Assembly: GCA_017456145.1 (NCBI GenBank)
Contig: JAFTJZ010000006.1
Coordinates: 29,781-93,780 of the forward strand
Reading direction: 5' to 3'
Length of the DNA: 64,000 nt
Origin: Clostridia bacterium
GTDB taxonomy: Bacteria; Bacillota; Clostridia; Oscillospirales; CAG-272
Both the position numbers and the translations under genes were made by a program. The notes below the pieces were generated by a model, which was not told where the DNA came from, ran no database searches, and saw only the letters and a list, made by a program, of their open reading frames with translations. How positions within the stretch are numbered: position 1 is the first letter of the stretch; each line of letters starts with the position of its first letter. Below are positions 9,222-18,760 of this stretch, piece by piece.

Positions 9222-10037
9222 ATGAAAACAACCATGAAATTTTTAAGCTTGATGCTGGCACTGCTGCTGATTTGCTCCACTTTGGTTGCATGCGGCAAGC
9301 CGACGACGTTTGAGGTCGTGACCGATGCGGTGAACAAAACACTCGCACTGGACAGCATATCTGCCACCATGGAAATGACTATGGACATGGAGATGGCGTC
9401 GCTTGGCACCTCGGTGGAGGTTCCCATGACGACGACGATCAAGGCCTCCGGTCTGCAGAGTGATGCACCCGTCATCCTGACCGAGCTGACCATGTCCATG
9501 ATGGGCATTGAGATGGAAACCGTCAATTATGTTGAGGGGGAGTATATGTATATGACCATGCTTGGGGAGAGCTACAAGGTTAAAATGGAGGACATGACCG
9601 ACTACGACGGCATGAATGACATCGACAACCTGATCAAGGCGCTGCCCGAGGCTCTGCTCTCGGAGATTGAGGCAACGGAAAATGCCGATGGAACCAAAAC
9701 GGTCAAGGTGGAGGTTCCTAACGATATGCTGGATACAATCTACGGCGAGCTGCTCGCGCAGGTACAACAGAGCGCTGCCGAGGGTGCGACGGTCGATTCC
9801 TGCAACATCACGGAGGCTGCGGTCGAGATCACCATTGACAAGGACGGTTATATCTCCGTGTACGATATGAGCTTTCTGATGGAAATGGGCATGAGCGTGG
9901 AGGGCTTTTCCATGGACGTTTCCGCAGACGTAGAGGCAAAGGTGACCTACGAAAATCCCGGCGAGCCGGTGACTGTCACTCCGCCCGAGGGTTATCAGGA
10001 CTTTCCCGAGGCGAATGCCGACGAGATCGGACTTTAA
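9222..10037 (+). CDS. Putative lipoprotein, function unknown
   Basis: This is a 271-residue secreted lipoprotein. The N terminus has a charged start, a Leu-rich hydrophobic core and the lipobox LVAC, so Cys should be lipidated. The mature part is acidic and very Met-rich in its first half, with a repetitive beta-like pattern; a general resemblance to beta-rich lipoproteins of the LppX/LolA or DUF6612 kind is possible but not shown. The start at 9222 follows AAAGGAGATTTTAGAT; upstream in-frame codons overlap the Nudix gene. A strong terminator follows directly. Confidence 0.75.
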   Translation: MKTTMKFLSLMLALLLICSTLVACGKPTTFEVVTDAVNKTLALDSISATMEMTMDMEMASLGTSVEVPMTTTIKASGLQSDAPVILTELTMSMMGIEMETVNYVEGEYMYMTMLGESYKVKMEDMTDYDGMNDIDNLIKALPEALLSEIEATENADGTKTVKVEVPNDMLDTIYGELLAQVQQSAAEGATVDSCNITEAAVEITIDKDGYISVYDMSFLMEMGMSVEGFSMDVSADVEAKVTYENPGEPVTVTPPEGYQDFPEANADEIGL

Positions 10038-10049
10038 CGCAAAATAAGA

Positions 10050-10087
10050 GCTGCGCATGATCGTCAGGTCATGCGCAGCATATTTTT
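10050..10087 (+). terminator. Intrinsic terminator
   Basis: GCTGCGCATGA (10050-10060) pairs with TCATGCGCAGC (10069-10079), followed by ATATTTTTT. It lies between the lipoprotein gene and the convergent GH172-type gene and probably serves the lipoprotein transcript. Confidence 0.88.
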
Positions 10088-10090
10088 TGG

Positions 10091-11122
10091 TTAAAGCAGC
10101 GTTTGATACCAGTAGGAAACAGAGGAGAAGTCGTCACTGCGAGGCTCCAGCGCGGTGGTGGTTTCGTTCCAGCCGAGGTCATGCACCGTCACGCGGAGCG
10201 ATTTTTCAAAGCGGATGGGATCGACGATGTGCCAGCGGTAGCCCGCGTAGCTGTCATGCTGCCGTCCCTGCGTACCGTTGGAGTATTCGACGTAATACAG
10301 ACCGCAGTAGGGGGCACTGAAGGTGTGGGTGCGCCCGTGGACAGCAAAGGCGTATGAGCCGCAAAGATAGTCCTCAATACCGGTAAAGCAAACGGTGGGG
10401 AATTCATCGTCATCGTCGATGTAGAACTTCATCTCGCCTTCGACCCAGCAGGAGTTGCGTCCGTTGAGCGTGGCAAAGAGTGCCGTGCCAACGTATTGCC
10501 CTTTGCCTTTGATACCGTCGATGACCGTATAGATCTCGCCCTTGGGAACGGGATTCATCTCGCGGTAGCGGGCGTGGAAGTAGCCGATGTCAGCGGGAAG
10601 GGTGGTCAACGTGTAGTTGATCTGATAAAAGCTCCAGAGCGAGTGCGATGCGGTGTTTTCCAGCGTCATGCGGCAGTGGCGGCGGAAAGGCATCTGCCAG
10701 TAGCAGTTCATGCCGCGGCAGGGCGCGACCAGCACAGCGGCAGAGTTGAGAATGGGAAATTCTCCGTTGAAGTGGTTGGTGTCGCCTGTGAACTTGTAGG
10801 CAAAGAAGGTGTTCAGCGGGCACTCGACCGAGGGCGTTTCGCAGTCGTCCCAGTATATGCGCAGAATAAATTCGGGGGTGATCTGTCCACCAAACCACAT
10901 GCTGTTGATGGCGCCCTCGCCCTCGATGTCCGCAAGCACCGCCGTCTCTCCCGGCTTGACCTCGATGGCGGGGCGGCACTTCCAGCCGCGACCCAACGCG
11001 CCGCCCTCGGCGTGGCAGCCACCGCCCACCGATCCGTCCGGATTCTCCGCGTTGATGGCACGTGACTTGGCATCCGATAGCTCAAATAAATTTCCAAGAT
11101 TGCAATTCAAACCGTTAAACAT
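10091..11122 (-). CDS. DUF2961 / GH172-type glycoside hydrolase
   Basis: This 343-residue protein has the pattern of the DUF2961 family, now GH172, whose characterised members act on difructose anhydride or arabinofuranosides. Visible features are GEGAINSMWFGG, LRIYWDDCETPSVECPLNTFF, the acidic cluster FYIDDDDEFPTVCFTGIEDYL and GLYYVEYSNGTQ. There is no signal peptide, so it should be cytosolic. The start at 11122 has AGGAGG upstream; an earlier in-frame ATG at 11161 lies in repeat DNA. The actual sugar substrate cannot be inferred. Confidence 0.85.
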   Translation of the reverse strand: MFNGLNCNLGNLFELSDAKSRAINAENPDGSVGGGCHAEGGALGRGWKCRPAIEVKPGETAVLADIEGEGAINSMWFGGQITPEFILRIYWDDCETPSVECPLNTFFAYKFTGDTNHFNGEFPILNSAAVLVAPCRGMNCYWQMPFRRHCRMTLENTASHSLWSFYQINYTLTTLPADIGYFHARYREMNPVPKGEIYTVIDGIKGKGQYVGTALFATLNGRNSCWVEGEMKFYIDDDDEFPTVCFTGIEDYLCGSYAFAVHGRTHTFSAPYCGLYYVEYSNGTQGRQHDSYAGYRWHIVDPIRFEKSLRVTVHDLGWNETTTALEPRSDDFSSVSYWYQTLL

Positions 11123-11304
11123 AGAAAAACCTCCTGTGTTTTTTATGGGGCGTTGCCCCATGCCCCATCGGGGGTGCTTTTTGAAAAAAGCGCCCCCGAG
11201 CCCCCGTAAAAACTTAAAAAATGCTGAAAAGTTTTAGGGGTTCCAAGGGGTACTTTTTCAAAAGTACCCCTTGGTGGGGGTGCGGGGCGCATAGCCCCGT
11301 GGCA
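11123..11304. repeat. Cluster of GC-rich and A/T-apex hairpins between two glycosidase genes
   Basis: This 182-base gap is almost entirely inverted repeats. GGGGC-GTT-GCCCC lies at ~11147-11159. CGGGGGTGCTTTTT pairs with AAAAAGCGCCCCCG (11169-11198). CCCC/GGGG arms with a TAAAAACTT core follow (11201-11240). CCAAGGGGTACTTTT pairs perfectly with AAAAGTACCCCTTGG (11243-11274). GGGGC/GCCCC follows at ~11283-11297. It lies downstream of the GH38 gene and upstream of the GH172-type gene, both minus-strand. Confidence 0.65.
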
Positions 11305-13995
11305 TTATTTCATTTTCACGCGCAGCGTGACGATCTCCTTGGGAAGAGCCTTGTAGCTGATGGTATTGCCGCCGCTGAGTGCCAGCGGAGCGATATCCTC
11401 CTCGGCGAGCGAGGTGGTCTTGACCCATGCGAGCTTATGACCGAACTTGACCTTGAAGTCGATTTCCTTGGAGGTAGAGTTGTACAGACGAACGATCAGG
11501 GTGCTGTCCATATTCTCCGCGCCCTTGGTCGCAGCGACGACCATCGCGCCGGGGATAGTCTCGTCGGTGACACTCAGCAGCTTTTCCTCCCGACGAACGA
11601 CGATGTCAGCACGGGGCATCGGACGGTAGAAGATGTCGGGCATACCGGGGCCCTGAACGAAGGGTCTGCCGCCGATGAACTTGTTGCGATCCACGCACTG
11701 TACGGCGGTGTAGGGCAATGCCATGAACTGCTGTGCGGTAAGTGCGACGGCAGCGTCCTCGTGGTTGCCGGCGTAGGGATAGAGCGCGAGGCGGTAGTTT
11801 TGCTCACCAAAGCACTCACCCTCGGGGGTGATCCAGCACTGTGCCATGGTGTTCTCGCTCTCAAAGCCGCCTGTGATACGGTGAACGGCGCGGAGCAGTG
11901 TGATGGCAAGCGTGCCGTCGTTCTCGCCGTCCATGTGCTCGTACTCATAAAGACCCTCCTGCAGGACTGCAAAGCCGCTTTGCCCGTCGGGGGCGTCGAT
12001 GCCCACGAAATCGGTGTTGGGGTGGGTCTTGTCGTCGTTGAACTTGCTGATCTTGGTGCGGGTGATGATATCGTAGGGCTGACCGGCGTAGTTGACGTCA
12101 CTTGCGATGCCCGTGGGCAGACGCAGGCGGAGTCGGTGGCGCATACAGCTGTTGTTCAGCTTAATGGCGATGCCGAGTGTTTCGTTACCGCGATCCAGCG
12201 TCAGTGTGATCTCGATATCCACCTTGCCCGCGCCGATCTCTCGGTCGATCTTCATGCTGTAGGAGATCTTACGCTCCTGACGCAGCGGACTGTCGACCGT
12301 CTTGACGATCTTTGCGCGTACATCGGCGTTTGTGACGATTTCGGAGCCGTCGTTTTCATAATAATTATAGGACGTACCGCGATCGGCGTTGTCCTCCATG
12401 AGAAGGAGCTCACGGTAGGTGATGCCGGTCTTCTTGTTGGTCAGATCGATGGTACCGTTCTTATTGATGACCACCTTGAGGAATTCGTTTTCCATGCGGT
12501 TGGGTGCCTTCTTGCGCTCAAGCGTTACGGGCAGAGCACCCTCTGTAGGCGTGAGCAGCAGCGTGCGGTGGGTCATACCCTCCAGCTTATTTTGACGGAA
12601 CCGAATGGTGTAGGTGTTGATGGTCTTGCCACCGGGCAGGTTGATGGGGGAGAGGATGCGCTTTTCCATATTCTTCTTGACCGAGACGACCTCAAAGGGG
12701 ACATTTACGCCCTTGGGGTCGCACAGCGTGAAGGCGCCGATATCCTCGTCCGAGGGGATCTCAACCACTGCCTCCAGCACACCGCTGTAGCGCTTTTGGG
12801 TGCTGTTGACGCACAGGATAAGATACTGACGCTCGTTGAGCCCCTCGCGGTCCACATGGTTGAGCCACAGCTCGCTCCCACGGTCGATCAGATCGTCGGC
12901 GTTCTCTCGGACGCGGACAAAACGATCCATCATGTGCGCATGGACAGCATCGACCGAGCACCCGCAGATGGAATCGTGCGGGTGATTCTGGATCAGAACC
13001 TTCCACATATAAGTGCCGTATTCCTGCGGGAAGTCCCCGAGCCCAAACATGGTGTTGGCAGCGTAGAGCGGCTCGAATTTCTTTTCCAGCAATGCCTGAC
13101 AGTAGGCATTCTGCTGCTTTAAGTACACGCGGGAGGCAAGCGTGCCCGTCAGCACGTTGGCAGCACCCAGATCGCGGAACTCTCCTGTGTAGGTGGTCAG
13201 CTCCAAGCCCTTCTCTTCGATTTCCGCCTTTACGCGGTCGATGTACTCGGGCATGGTATCCTGGAAGAACGCCTCATCCTCAGCAAGCAGCGGTTGAACC
13301 TTGGCGATGATCTCGGTCAGATCCTCCTGTGCCTCCAGATGGTCAACACCGTTCATCATCAGATAGTTGTGCGTCTTACCGCGGGCAGCGCACATATCGC
13401 CTCTCATGCGGGCGAGCGTCAGTGCCGCCTCACCGTCGTTGGCAAAGCGTTGCGCGTTATTATACCAAGCAAACATATGCTCGCACAGGATCTTGGAGCC
13501 GTCCTCGCTTGCCCAGTAGAACTGAGACTCTCCTCTGGCAAATCCGCGGCCGAAGATACAGCTGTCCAGCCCGTAGCGAGAGAGGATCTGGGGCAGCTGG
13601 GAGCAAAGGCCAAACTGATCTGCTGCATAGCCGACCTGCATACACTTGCCGAAGTCGTTGGCGATTTTGGTACCGATGAGCAAATTGCGCACGGTTGCCT
13701 CACCCGATGTCAGGTGGAAATCGTTCTGGACGTACCAAGGACCGACCAGCAGCTTGCCGGCTTTGACGTAGCCCATAAGCTTTTCGCGGCGCGTGGGACG
13801 GATTTCCAGATAGTCGTCCAGCACGATGGTCTGGGCGTCCAGATGGAAACGGTAATCGGGGTCGTTGTCCAGAATGTCGATCAGGTTGTCCATCAGATCA
13901 ACCAGTCTCATACGGAAATTTTCCAGCGGAATGTACCATTCTCGGTCCCAGTGGGTGTGCGAGATGATACAGTATTTTCTTGTATCGGTCGTCAT
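11305..13995 (-). CDS. GH38 alpha-mannosidase
   Basis: This 896-residue cytosolic enzyme (no signal peptide) belongs to glycoside hydrolase family 38. HTHWDREW near the N terminus provides zinc ligands. VGYAADQFGLCSQLPQIL carries the nucleophile Asp in the family pattern, and NHPHDSICGCSVDAVHAHM carries a further conserved His-Asp motif. C-terminal beta domains complete the usual length. It would release alpha-mannose from imported oligosaccharides. The start follows AAGGAG, with a sigma-A promoter upstream at 14045-14073. A (alpha/alpha)6 glycosidase gene is transcribed divergently. Confidence 0.93.
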   Translation of the reverse strand: MTTDTRKYCIISHTHWDREWYIPLENFRMRLVDLMDNLIDILDNDPDYRFHLDAQTIVLDDYLEIRPTRREKLMGYVKAGKLLVGPWYVQNDFHLTSGEATVRNLLIGTKIANDFGKCMQVGYAADQFGLCSQLPQILSRYGLDSCIFGRGFARGESQFYWASEDGSKILCEHMFAWYNNAQRFANDGEAALTLARMRGDMCAARGKTHNYLMMNGVDHLEAQEDLTEIIAKVQPLLAEDEAFFQDTMPEYIDRVKAEIEEKGLELTTYTGEFRDLGAANVLTGTLASRVYLKQQNAYCQALLEKKFEPLYAANTMFGLGDFPQEYGTYMWKVLIQNHPHDSICGCSVDAVHAHMMDRFVRVRENADDLIDRGSELWLNHVDREGLNERQYLILCVNSTQKRYSGVLEAVVEIPSDEDIGAFTLCDPKGVNVPFEVVSVKKNMEKRILSPINLPGGKTINTYTIRFRQNKLEGMTHRTLLLTPTEGALPVTLERKKAPNRMENEFLKVVINKNGTIDLTNKKTGITYRELLLMEDNADRGTSYNYYENDGSEIVTNADVRAKIVKTVDSPLRQERKISYSMKIDREIGAGKVDIEITLTLDRGNETLGIAIKLNNSCMRHRLRLRLPTGIASDVNYAGQPYDIITRTKISKFNDDKTHPNTDFVGIDAPDGQSGFAVLQEGLYEYEHMDGENDGTLAITLLRAVHRITGGFESENTMAQCWITPEGECFGEQNYRLALYPYAGNHEDAAVALTAQQFMALPYTAVQCVDRNKFIGGRPFVQGPGMPDIFYRPMPRADIVVRREEKLLSVTDETIPGAMVVAATKGAENMDSTLIVRLYNSTSKEIDFKVKFGHKLAWVKTTSLAEEDIAPLALSGGNTISYKALPKEIVTLRVKMK

Positions 13996-14044
13996 AGCAT
14001 GATCTCCTTATACGCAAAATTTTCCCATCAAATGGGGTTGGTTA

Positions 14045-14073
14045 ATCTTACCATACCTTGGCGGCTTTGTCAA
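14045..14073 (-). promoter_or_regulatory. Sigma-A promoter of the GH38 gene
   Basis: Read on the minus strand: TTGACA (14073-14068), a 17-base spacer, then TAAGAT (14050-14045), about 50 bases before the GH38 start. The spacer contains GCCGCCAAGGTATGG, similar to a stretch in the promoter at 16981-17009. Confidence 0.75.
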
Positions 14074-14132
14074 GGGATTGTATAAAAAAAGAATGGAAAT
14101 GATAAAAAAATAAAGAAAATCATTTTCACCCC

Positions 14133-14162
14133 TTGACATCTCTCCGGCAGATATGCTATACT
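14133..14162 (+). promoter_or_regulatory. Sigma-A promoter of the GH63-like gene
   Basis: TTGACA at 14133-14138 and TATACT at 14157-14162 are separated by 18 bases. The start codon lies 32 bases downstream of the -10 box and is preceded by CAGGAGG. Confidence 0.8.
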
Positions 14163-14194
14163 GAATCCAATCGTTCTGTCAGGAGGTTTTATTC

Positions 14195-16276
14195 ATGAGC
14201 ATACCGAACATCAACCGTCTTTTGGAGAACAGCGTGCGCTCGGACGTGCACGGATATAATATTTATACCATGGGGCGCGCCGATCTTTCCGTCCCCCCCA
14301 CGCAGACAGGTCGTAAGTGGGATGCACCCGTGCCCGGGCTTGCGGGAATCTTTGCGATCGGACATGAGCTGGATCTCAAAAATCCGATCCTGCCCGTTAT
14401 TTCGATCGGTGGCGTTGTGCAGAGCTTTGGAGTCATTCGAAATCACTGGACGCCTGCCTATATGGATACCCGTTATCGAAGTACACCGATGGGAGACTAC
14501 AAATACGCGGGACTTTTGGCACTACGGGAGATCAAATGCTTTACGGCAGATGATACCTTTCTCAGTCAATTGACCCTATACAACGATGACCGTGAGCCGA
14601 TGGAGGTGTCACTGCGATTGCAGCTGCCCTTTGCCCCGATCGGGGAGGGGACATATGCTGTGGATGCTAAGATCATGCCCCGCTGTCTTGGCAAAAAGGA
14701 TCCAAGGCTATGCGGCTTTGTTGCCGCCACGACCGACCGCGGAAATATCGTCACTTTGACGCTGCCGCCGCACGACCATGTGACGGTGCGCTACGGCTTT
14801 GCCTTTTCCCTTGTAAGCGGGGAGCGTGCGCTTGAGAGCTTGAGTGCGGCACTGACGCAAGAGACGCCGCATCTGGATGCCGAAAAACGCTTTAATCTCT
14901 GGATGGATACCCATGTTCCCGCGCTGTACACCGACAACACCGACCTGCGCAAGGTTTATTATTATCGCTATTTTGTTATCAAAAATGCAATTCATACCCC
15001 CGAGGCGGTGTTTGTTGATTCCGATTTCAAGGGAGAGTGCGTATATGAATCACCCTTTGGCGGCTGGTTCGGCGCTCCGGTAGGGCTGCCCATTCCGATG
15101 CAGATCGAAGAAATGAAATGGATGAGAGATACCGCGTCGCTGCGCTCACATATTCGGAATTGGTGCGCCGGCTACGGATCGACCAAGGGGTATGTTCAGT
15201 TTACCCCGAGAGCTATCTGGGATTATTATCGTATCAGCGGGGATCGGAGTATTCTTTCCTCGTTTTACGAGGCGTGCTGTACCTACACCAAGCGCAAATG
15301 CACCGCGGATAAGGGAAATTTGCCGATCACAACGGGCAGTTGGGTGACAGGGGCGGAATATCAGCCTTCCTTTTATCAGTATACCGAGCCCGCATGGGAT
15401 TGGCGCTGTGATACCGAGGGAGCGCGGCAGGGGTATCCGATTACCAAGCTGTATCGCGTGGACGAATGCGTGATGCACGCCGCCAATCTCGGTGCTTGCG
15501 CAAAGATGGCGCGGGAGCTGCAAAAAGAGGAGGACGCTGCATCCTTCGCGGAGCATGCGGCGGCTGCGGCGCAAAGCATTCGCAATTTGTTCTGGAATGA
15601 GAAAGCACAATTTTTCTTCGACGTGGATGTCGCAAGCGGTAAGCAATGCGATCTTGCCTACAACTACGGCGGATTTTTACCGGCGGCGTGGGAGGTGATG
15701 GAGGACGCATATCCCTCCGTATTTGCGCTTCTGGCGCGTGGCGAGCGCTTTGACGGCTCGTTTACCACGACGACGGTAGATAAGGAATGTCCTATGTTCT
15801 GGTTTGACAATTGCATCGCGGGGCCGACCGCATCCAGTAAGGCAGAGCCGCATCGATACGCCTGTTCATGGAACGGACCGATCTGGCCGTATGCAACCAC
15901 GCACGTTTTGGAATCCTTGGTGTATGCCATGCAAAGGACGCCGACACTGCGCGCCACCTTTGCCCGTTTGTTTGAAGAGTATACGGAGCTGCACTTTGAT
16001 TACGGAGATCGCAGTGCGCCGTGCATCTGCGAGCATTACCGCATGAGCGACGGATTTTGCTTTTCTTCCTTTACCGAGTATTTTCATTCGGAGTGGATTT
16101 CCTTGTTCATGTCCGGCTGGGCGGGCATCTCGCCAAAGGAAGACGGGATTGCTTTTGATCCCGTGACCGAGGATGTGTTCGTACTGGAAAACGTCGTTGT
16201 CCGCGGAAAAAGGTATCGTCTGTCACAGACTCTTGTGAACGGTCAACTGCAACGGCGCACCGAAGTGATGGAATAA
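14195..16276 (+). CDS. (Alpha/alpha)6-barrel glycosidase, MGH1/GH63-like
   Basis: This 693-residue protein has an N-terminal beta-rich domain (~1-230) and a C-terminal (alpha/alpha)6 barrel. The barrel shows FKGECVYESPFGGWFGAP, the Trp-rich YTEPAWDWRCDTEG, and WNGPIWPYATTHVLESL, a motif typical of GH63, GH37 and mannosylglycerate-hydrolase-like enzymes. No signal peptide is seen, so it should act in the cytosol. It is divergent from the GH38 mannosidase across a shared promoter region, which hints at a joint role in processing mannose- or glucose-containing oligosaccharides (inference). Family assignment is by motif only. Confidence 0.72.
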   Translation: MSIPNINRLLENSVRSDVHGYNIYTMGRADLSVPPTQTGRKWDAPVPGLAGIFAIGHELDLKNPILPVISIGGVVQSFGVIRNHWTPAYMDTRYRSTPMGDYKYAGLLALREIKCFTADDTFLSQLTLYNDDREPMEVSLRLQLPFAPIGEGTYAVDAKIMPRCLGKKDPRLCGFVAATTDRGNIVTLTLPPHDHVTVRYGFAFSLVSGERALESLSAALTQETPHLDAEKRFNLWMDTHVPALYTDNTDLRKVYYYRYFVIKNAIHTPEAVFVDSDFKGECVYESPFGGWFGAPVGLPIPMQIEEMKWMRDTASLRSHIRNWCAGYGSTKGYVQFTPRAIWDYYRISGDRSILSSFYEACCTYTKRKCTADKGNLPITTGSWVTGAEYQPSFYQYTEPAWDWRCDTEGARQGYPITKLYRVDECVMHAANLGACAKMARELQKEEDAASFAEHAAAAAQSIRNLFWNEKAQFFFDVDVASGKQCDLAYNYGGFLPAAWEVMEDAYPSVFALLARGERFDGSFTTTTVDKECPMFWFDNCIAGPTASSKAEPHRYACSWNGPIWPYATTHVLESLVYAMQRTPTLRATFARLFEEYTELHFDYGDRSAPCICEHYRMSDGFCFSSFTEYFHSEWISLFMSGWAGISPKEDGIAFDPVTEDVFVLENVVVRGKRYRLSQTLVNGQLQRRTEVME

Positions 16277-16280
16277 AAAC

Positions 16281-16358
16281 GGGGCTGCGTCATTGGCACA
16301 GCTCCTGCGCAAAAATGATGGGGGTGAATCAAATGCATTCTTACATTTGACTCACCCC
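16281..16358. repeat. Two-hairpin convergent-end module, copy A
   Basis: Hairpin 1 (16281-16305) reads GGGGCTGCG-tcattgg-CACAGCTCC. Hairpin 2 (16321-16358) has arms GGGGTGA/TCACCCC and CAAATG/CATTTG, followed by TTTCTTT. It sits exactly between two convergent genes and should act as a two-way terminator. Related copies lie at 19031-19203 and 21579-21682. Confidence 0.75.
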
Positions 16359-16386
16359 TTTCTTTACGGGTGATGCACGTGCTCCT

Positions 16387-16947
16387 TCAAAGCATGGTCA
16401 GAAAATAAGCAACGTACAGCCATAAGAACAGCACAAGAACGATCACTGCCTCCCAGAGCACGGCGTGAACGATGTTGCCCACGGGGCGAAAGCCCCAGCG
16501 CTCTCTGCGCTCGATGGTCGCACGCGGCTGCGTCATCAGTGAGATCAGCGCCACGGCAAAGAACAAAAGGGAGAGAAGGGCGCGGTCCAGTATGCACAGT
16601 ACGGGGGGCGGGGAGGGGAGTGAGAGCTGCAGCACGGTCATTACTCCGTGGCATAACGTCACAAAACATAGGGCAGGCAGGAGGATGCGATTGACCGTAA
16701 AATAGCCGCAGCTTTCAAGGTGGGCTTTTTGATACACCCTGTTGAAAAATATGCGGGAGAGACGGCCGGTCAGCTGCTCGTTGATCACGCGCGGGGAGAG
16801 GCGGGCGTTGAGAATGCGCCACAGCGTAGGGCGCAGATAATAGACGTAGGACAGCCAGCAAAGCGCAAGGCAGAGCCAGCCGAGGATGTAGGTATCTTTC
16901 AGCGGCGCGGGGAGAGCGCGCACGGCATCCGCGATCTGTTGATTCAT
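16387..16947 (-). CDS. Integral membrane protein, function unknown
   Basis: This 186-residue protein was not recognised. Hydrophobic segments lie at about 20-42, 88-112, 118-140 and 157-183, giving a likely four-helix membrane protein. The loop between the first two is basic and amphipathic. The start follows AAAGGAGCCCTC, and the promoter at 16981-17009 lies just upstream. It is a single-gene transcript between a convergent glycosidase gene and a divergent surface-protein gene. No catalytic motif is visible. Confidence 0.65.
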   Translation of the reverse strand: MNQQIADAVRALPAPLKDTYILGWLCLALCWLSYVYYLRPTLWRILNARLSPRVINEQLTGRLSRIFFNRVYQKAHLESCGYFTVNRILLPALCFVTLCHGVMTVLQLSLPSPPPVLCILDRALLSLLFFAVALISLMTQPRATIERRERWGFRPVGNIVHAVLWEAVIVLVLFLWLYVAYFLTML

Positions 16948-16980
16948 GAGGGCTCCTTTCCATCGGATCTGTTATTTATA

Positions 16981-17009
16981 AGTATACCATATCTTGGCGC
17001 TTTTTTCCA
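16981..17009 (-). promoter_or_regulatory. Probable promoter of the membrane-protein gene
   Basis: On the minus strand TATACT (16986-16981) is preceded by TGG, an extended -10 box, with a weak -35 TGGAAA 17 bases upstream (17009-17004). The spacer resembles that of the GH38 promoter. Confidence 0.55.
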
Positions 17010-17132
17010 TAGCAATGTGAAAAAAAGATGAAAAAATCGGCGGATGCGAAAAAGAGACGTCCCGCTTTCTGTGTAAAATCCACAAAAATTAAGAAAAAAT
17101 TTGTCAAGTATGTCGAAATTCTTGGGAGCGTC

Positions 17133-17161
17133 TTGACATGCGCCGAAAAATTTGGTAAACT
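17133..17161 (+). promoter_or_regulatory. Sigma-A promoter of the anchored surface-protein gene
   Basis: TTGACA (17133-17138), a 17-base spacer and TAAACT (17156-17161). The ORF starts 58 bases downstream. Confidence 0.75.
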
Positions 17162-17218
17162 ATTAAAGTATACCTGAAACTTACCCTGCCGCATGCGGCA
17201 GAGAAACGGAGTGTAACC

Positions 17219-18751
17219 ATGATGAAACGTTGGATCTGTATCGTACTGACGGCGCTGCTTTTGACCGTCAGCATTTTGCCGACCTGTGCCGCCTACAAGA
17301 AAGTGAACAACGACCGCGCGGAGGAGAACCCCTTTTTCCTGAACGACTGTGACAGTGCAGACGGCTGGAGCGCGACGGAGGGCGTGGAAATTGCATACGA
17401 TCGGGACGAGGCGACCGAGGGCTTTGGCAGCGTGCGTTTTACTACGGATGTGACTGCCTACAGCAACGCGACGGTCTATCTGCGCTGCGATTTCGAGGAT
17501 GTGTCTCTGGAGAATTGCGATTATATCACCTTCGATTTTTACGTTTCGCACCCGGAGCTGGTCTCCGCCACTTATCAGATCTCCGTCATGGTAGGCTCGG
17601 GGAGCACCAATTCCAACGAGCTGTGCGAATGGAAGGCCGCCATGTTTCTGCACGAATATACGGAGGGCTGGAACACCATTACGCTGCCGATTTCTCAGGC
17701 GCAGACCTATACCGCGGATATGGCCGAGATCGACAACTTCCGCCTGTATTTCAAATACATCAACATGGCGCAGGATGTGACGGATCTGACGCTGCGTATC
17801 GATAATATTGAGGCACATACTTATGGCTCCAAGGCCATTCAGTTGAATACCTGCGATACGCCCGATTTCTGGTCCAAGGTGGATGACGTCGAGACGTTGA
17901 GCCACAAAGAGGGTGAGAGCGCGCTGGTCTTTTATACCATGCCCATCTCCGCAGGTGAGGGCGAACACCATCTGGTACGGCATTTTATCCTGCCCACGCC
18001 GGTCGATTGCAGCAACGCGGACTATCTGGAATTTGATATGTACGTCTCAGACGCTGCGGCACTGCGGACGTCAAACTCCAAGTACGGTCTGATCTTTGAG
18101 ATCACCTCCTCGGGAACATGTGATAAGGAAGAATATACGTGGGATGCCGAATATTATTATGACAGCATCAAGGACGGCTGGAACCATATCAAGCTGCCTA
18201 TTGCCTCCGCGGGGATCTCGGGGAGTGCCCCCAATATGAAAGCGATCAATTATTTCCGTATGCATCTTCTGGACCTGCAGACTGCAGCCAATGATCTTCT
18301 GACCATCAAGCTGGATAATATCTATCTGTCGGTCATACAGGACGGGATCGACGATTATGCAGAGCCCGAGCCCGTGGATCCTCCCGAAAACAAGCCTGCA
18401 GATGATCTTGATCCTGAAGGGCAGGGTGGAGACGGAGAGACTCCCGCCGCGGATGAGGAACAGTCTGCAGCAGATGCCGAGGCATCTGCTGCTCGCAAGG
18501 CACTGACGGCAACACGCGCCAAGATCGTTGTCGTAGTCTTCGCTTTCATCATCATCGGATTCAACATCGTCGCTGTGCTGCTGCGCAACAAGGAACAGGC
18601 AGCGCTTGTTGCCGAGGGCGAGCCCGAAAACGTAACGGAGATCCTGCAAGCTGCGGAGCAGTCCGCGCAAAGGCAAGAGGATATATCTGCGCCTGCCGAA
18701 GAGCCAAAGGAGCAAGCTCGGGTGCAATCACAAGAATCACAGAAAGAGTGA
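17219..18751 (+). CDS. Membrane-anchored surface protein with two carbohydrate-binding-like domains
   Basis: This 510-residue protein has a signal peptide (about residues 1-24, ending near PTCAA). Two related beta-rich domains follow (~35-200 and ~205-380), each containing a YLRCDFED- or YLEFDMYVSD-like strand, a GWN-hIxLPI strand and a closing LRIDNI or IKLDNI strand. That pattern resembles galactose-binding-like jelly-roll modules. A Pro/Glu/Asp-rich stalk (~380-430) precedes a transmembrane helix (KIVVVVFAFIIIGFNIVAVL) and an acidic, Gln-rich cytoplasmic tail. The tail suggests a cytosolic partner; the small downstream gene is a candidate. No enzyme domain is present. Confidence 0.75.
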   Translation: MMKRWICIVLTALLLTVSILPTCAAYKKVNNDRAEENPFFLNDCDSADGWSATEGVEIAYDRDEATEGFGSVRFTTDVTAYSNATVYLRCDFEDVSLENCDYITFDFYVSHPELVSATYQISVMVGSGSTNSNELCEWKAAMFLHEYTEGWNTITLPISQAQTYTADMAEIDNFRLYFKYINMAQDVTDLTLRIDNIEAHTYGSKAIQLNTCDTPDFWSKVDDVETLSHKEGESALVFYTMPISAGEGEHHLVRHFILPTPVDCSNADYLEFDMYVSDAAALRTSNSKYGLIFEITSSGTCDKEEYTWDAEYYYDSIKDGWNHIKLPIASAGISGSAPNMKAINYFRMHLLDLQTAANDLLTIKLDNIYLSVIQDGIDDYAEPEPVDPPENKPADDLDPEGQGGDGETPAADEEQSAADAEASAARKALTATRAKIVVVVFAFIIIGFNIVAVLLRNKEQAALVAEGEPENVTEILQAAEQSAQRQEDISAPAEEPKEQARVQSQESQKE

Positions 18752-18760
18752 CCGAGAATC

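Noticed and set aside
11221-13122. A 633-codon plus-strand frame opposite the GH38 gene
   Set aside because: Antisense to an intact GH38 gene, begins in repeat DNA, no recognisable domain.
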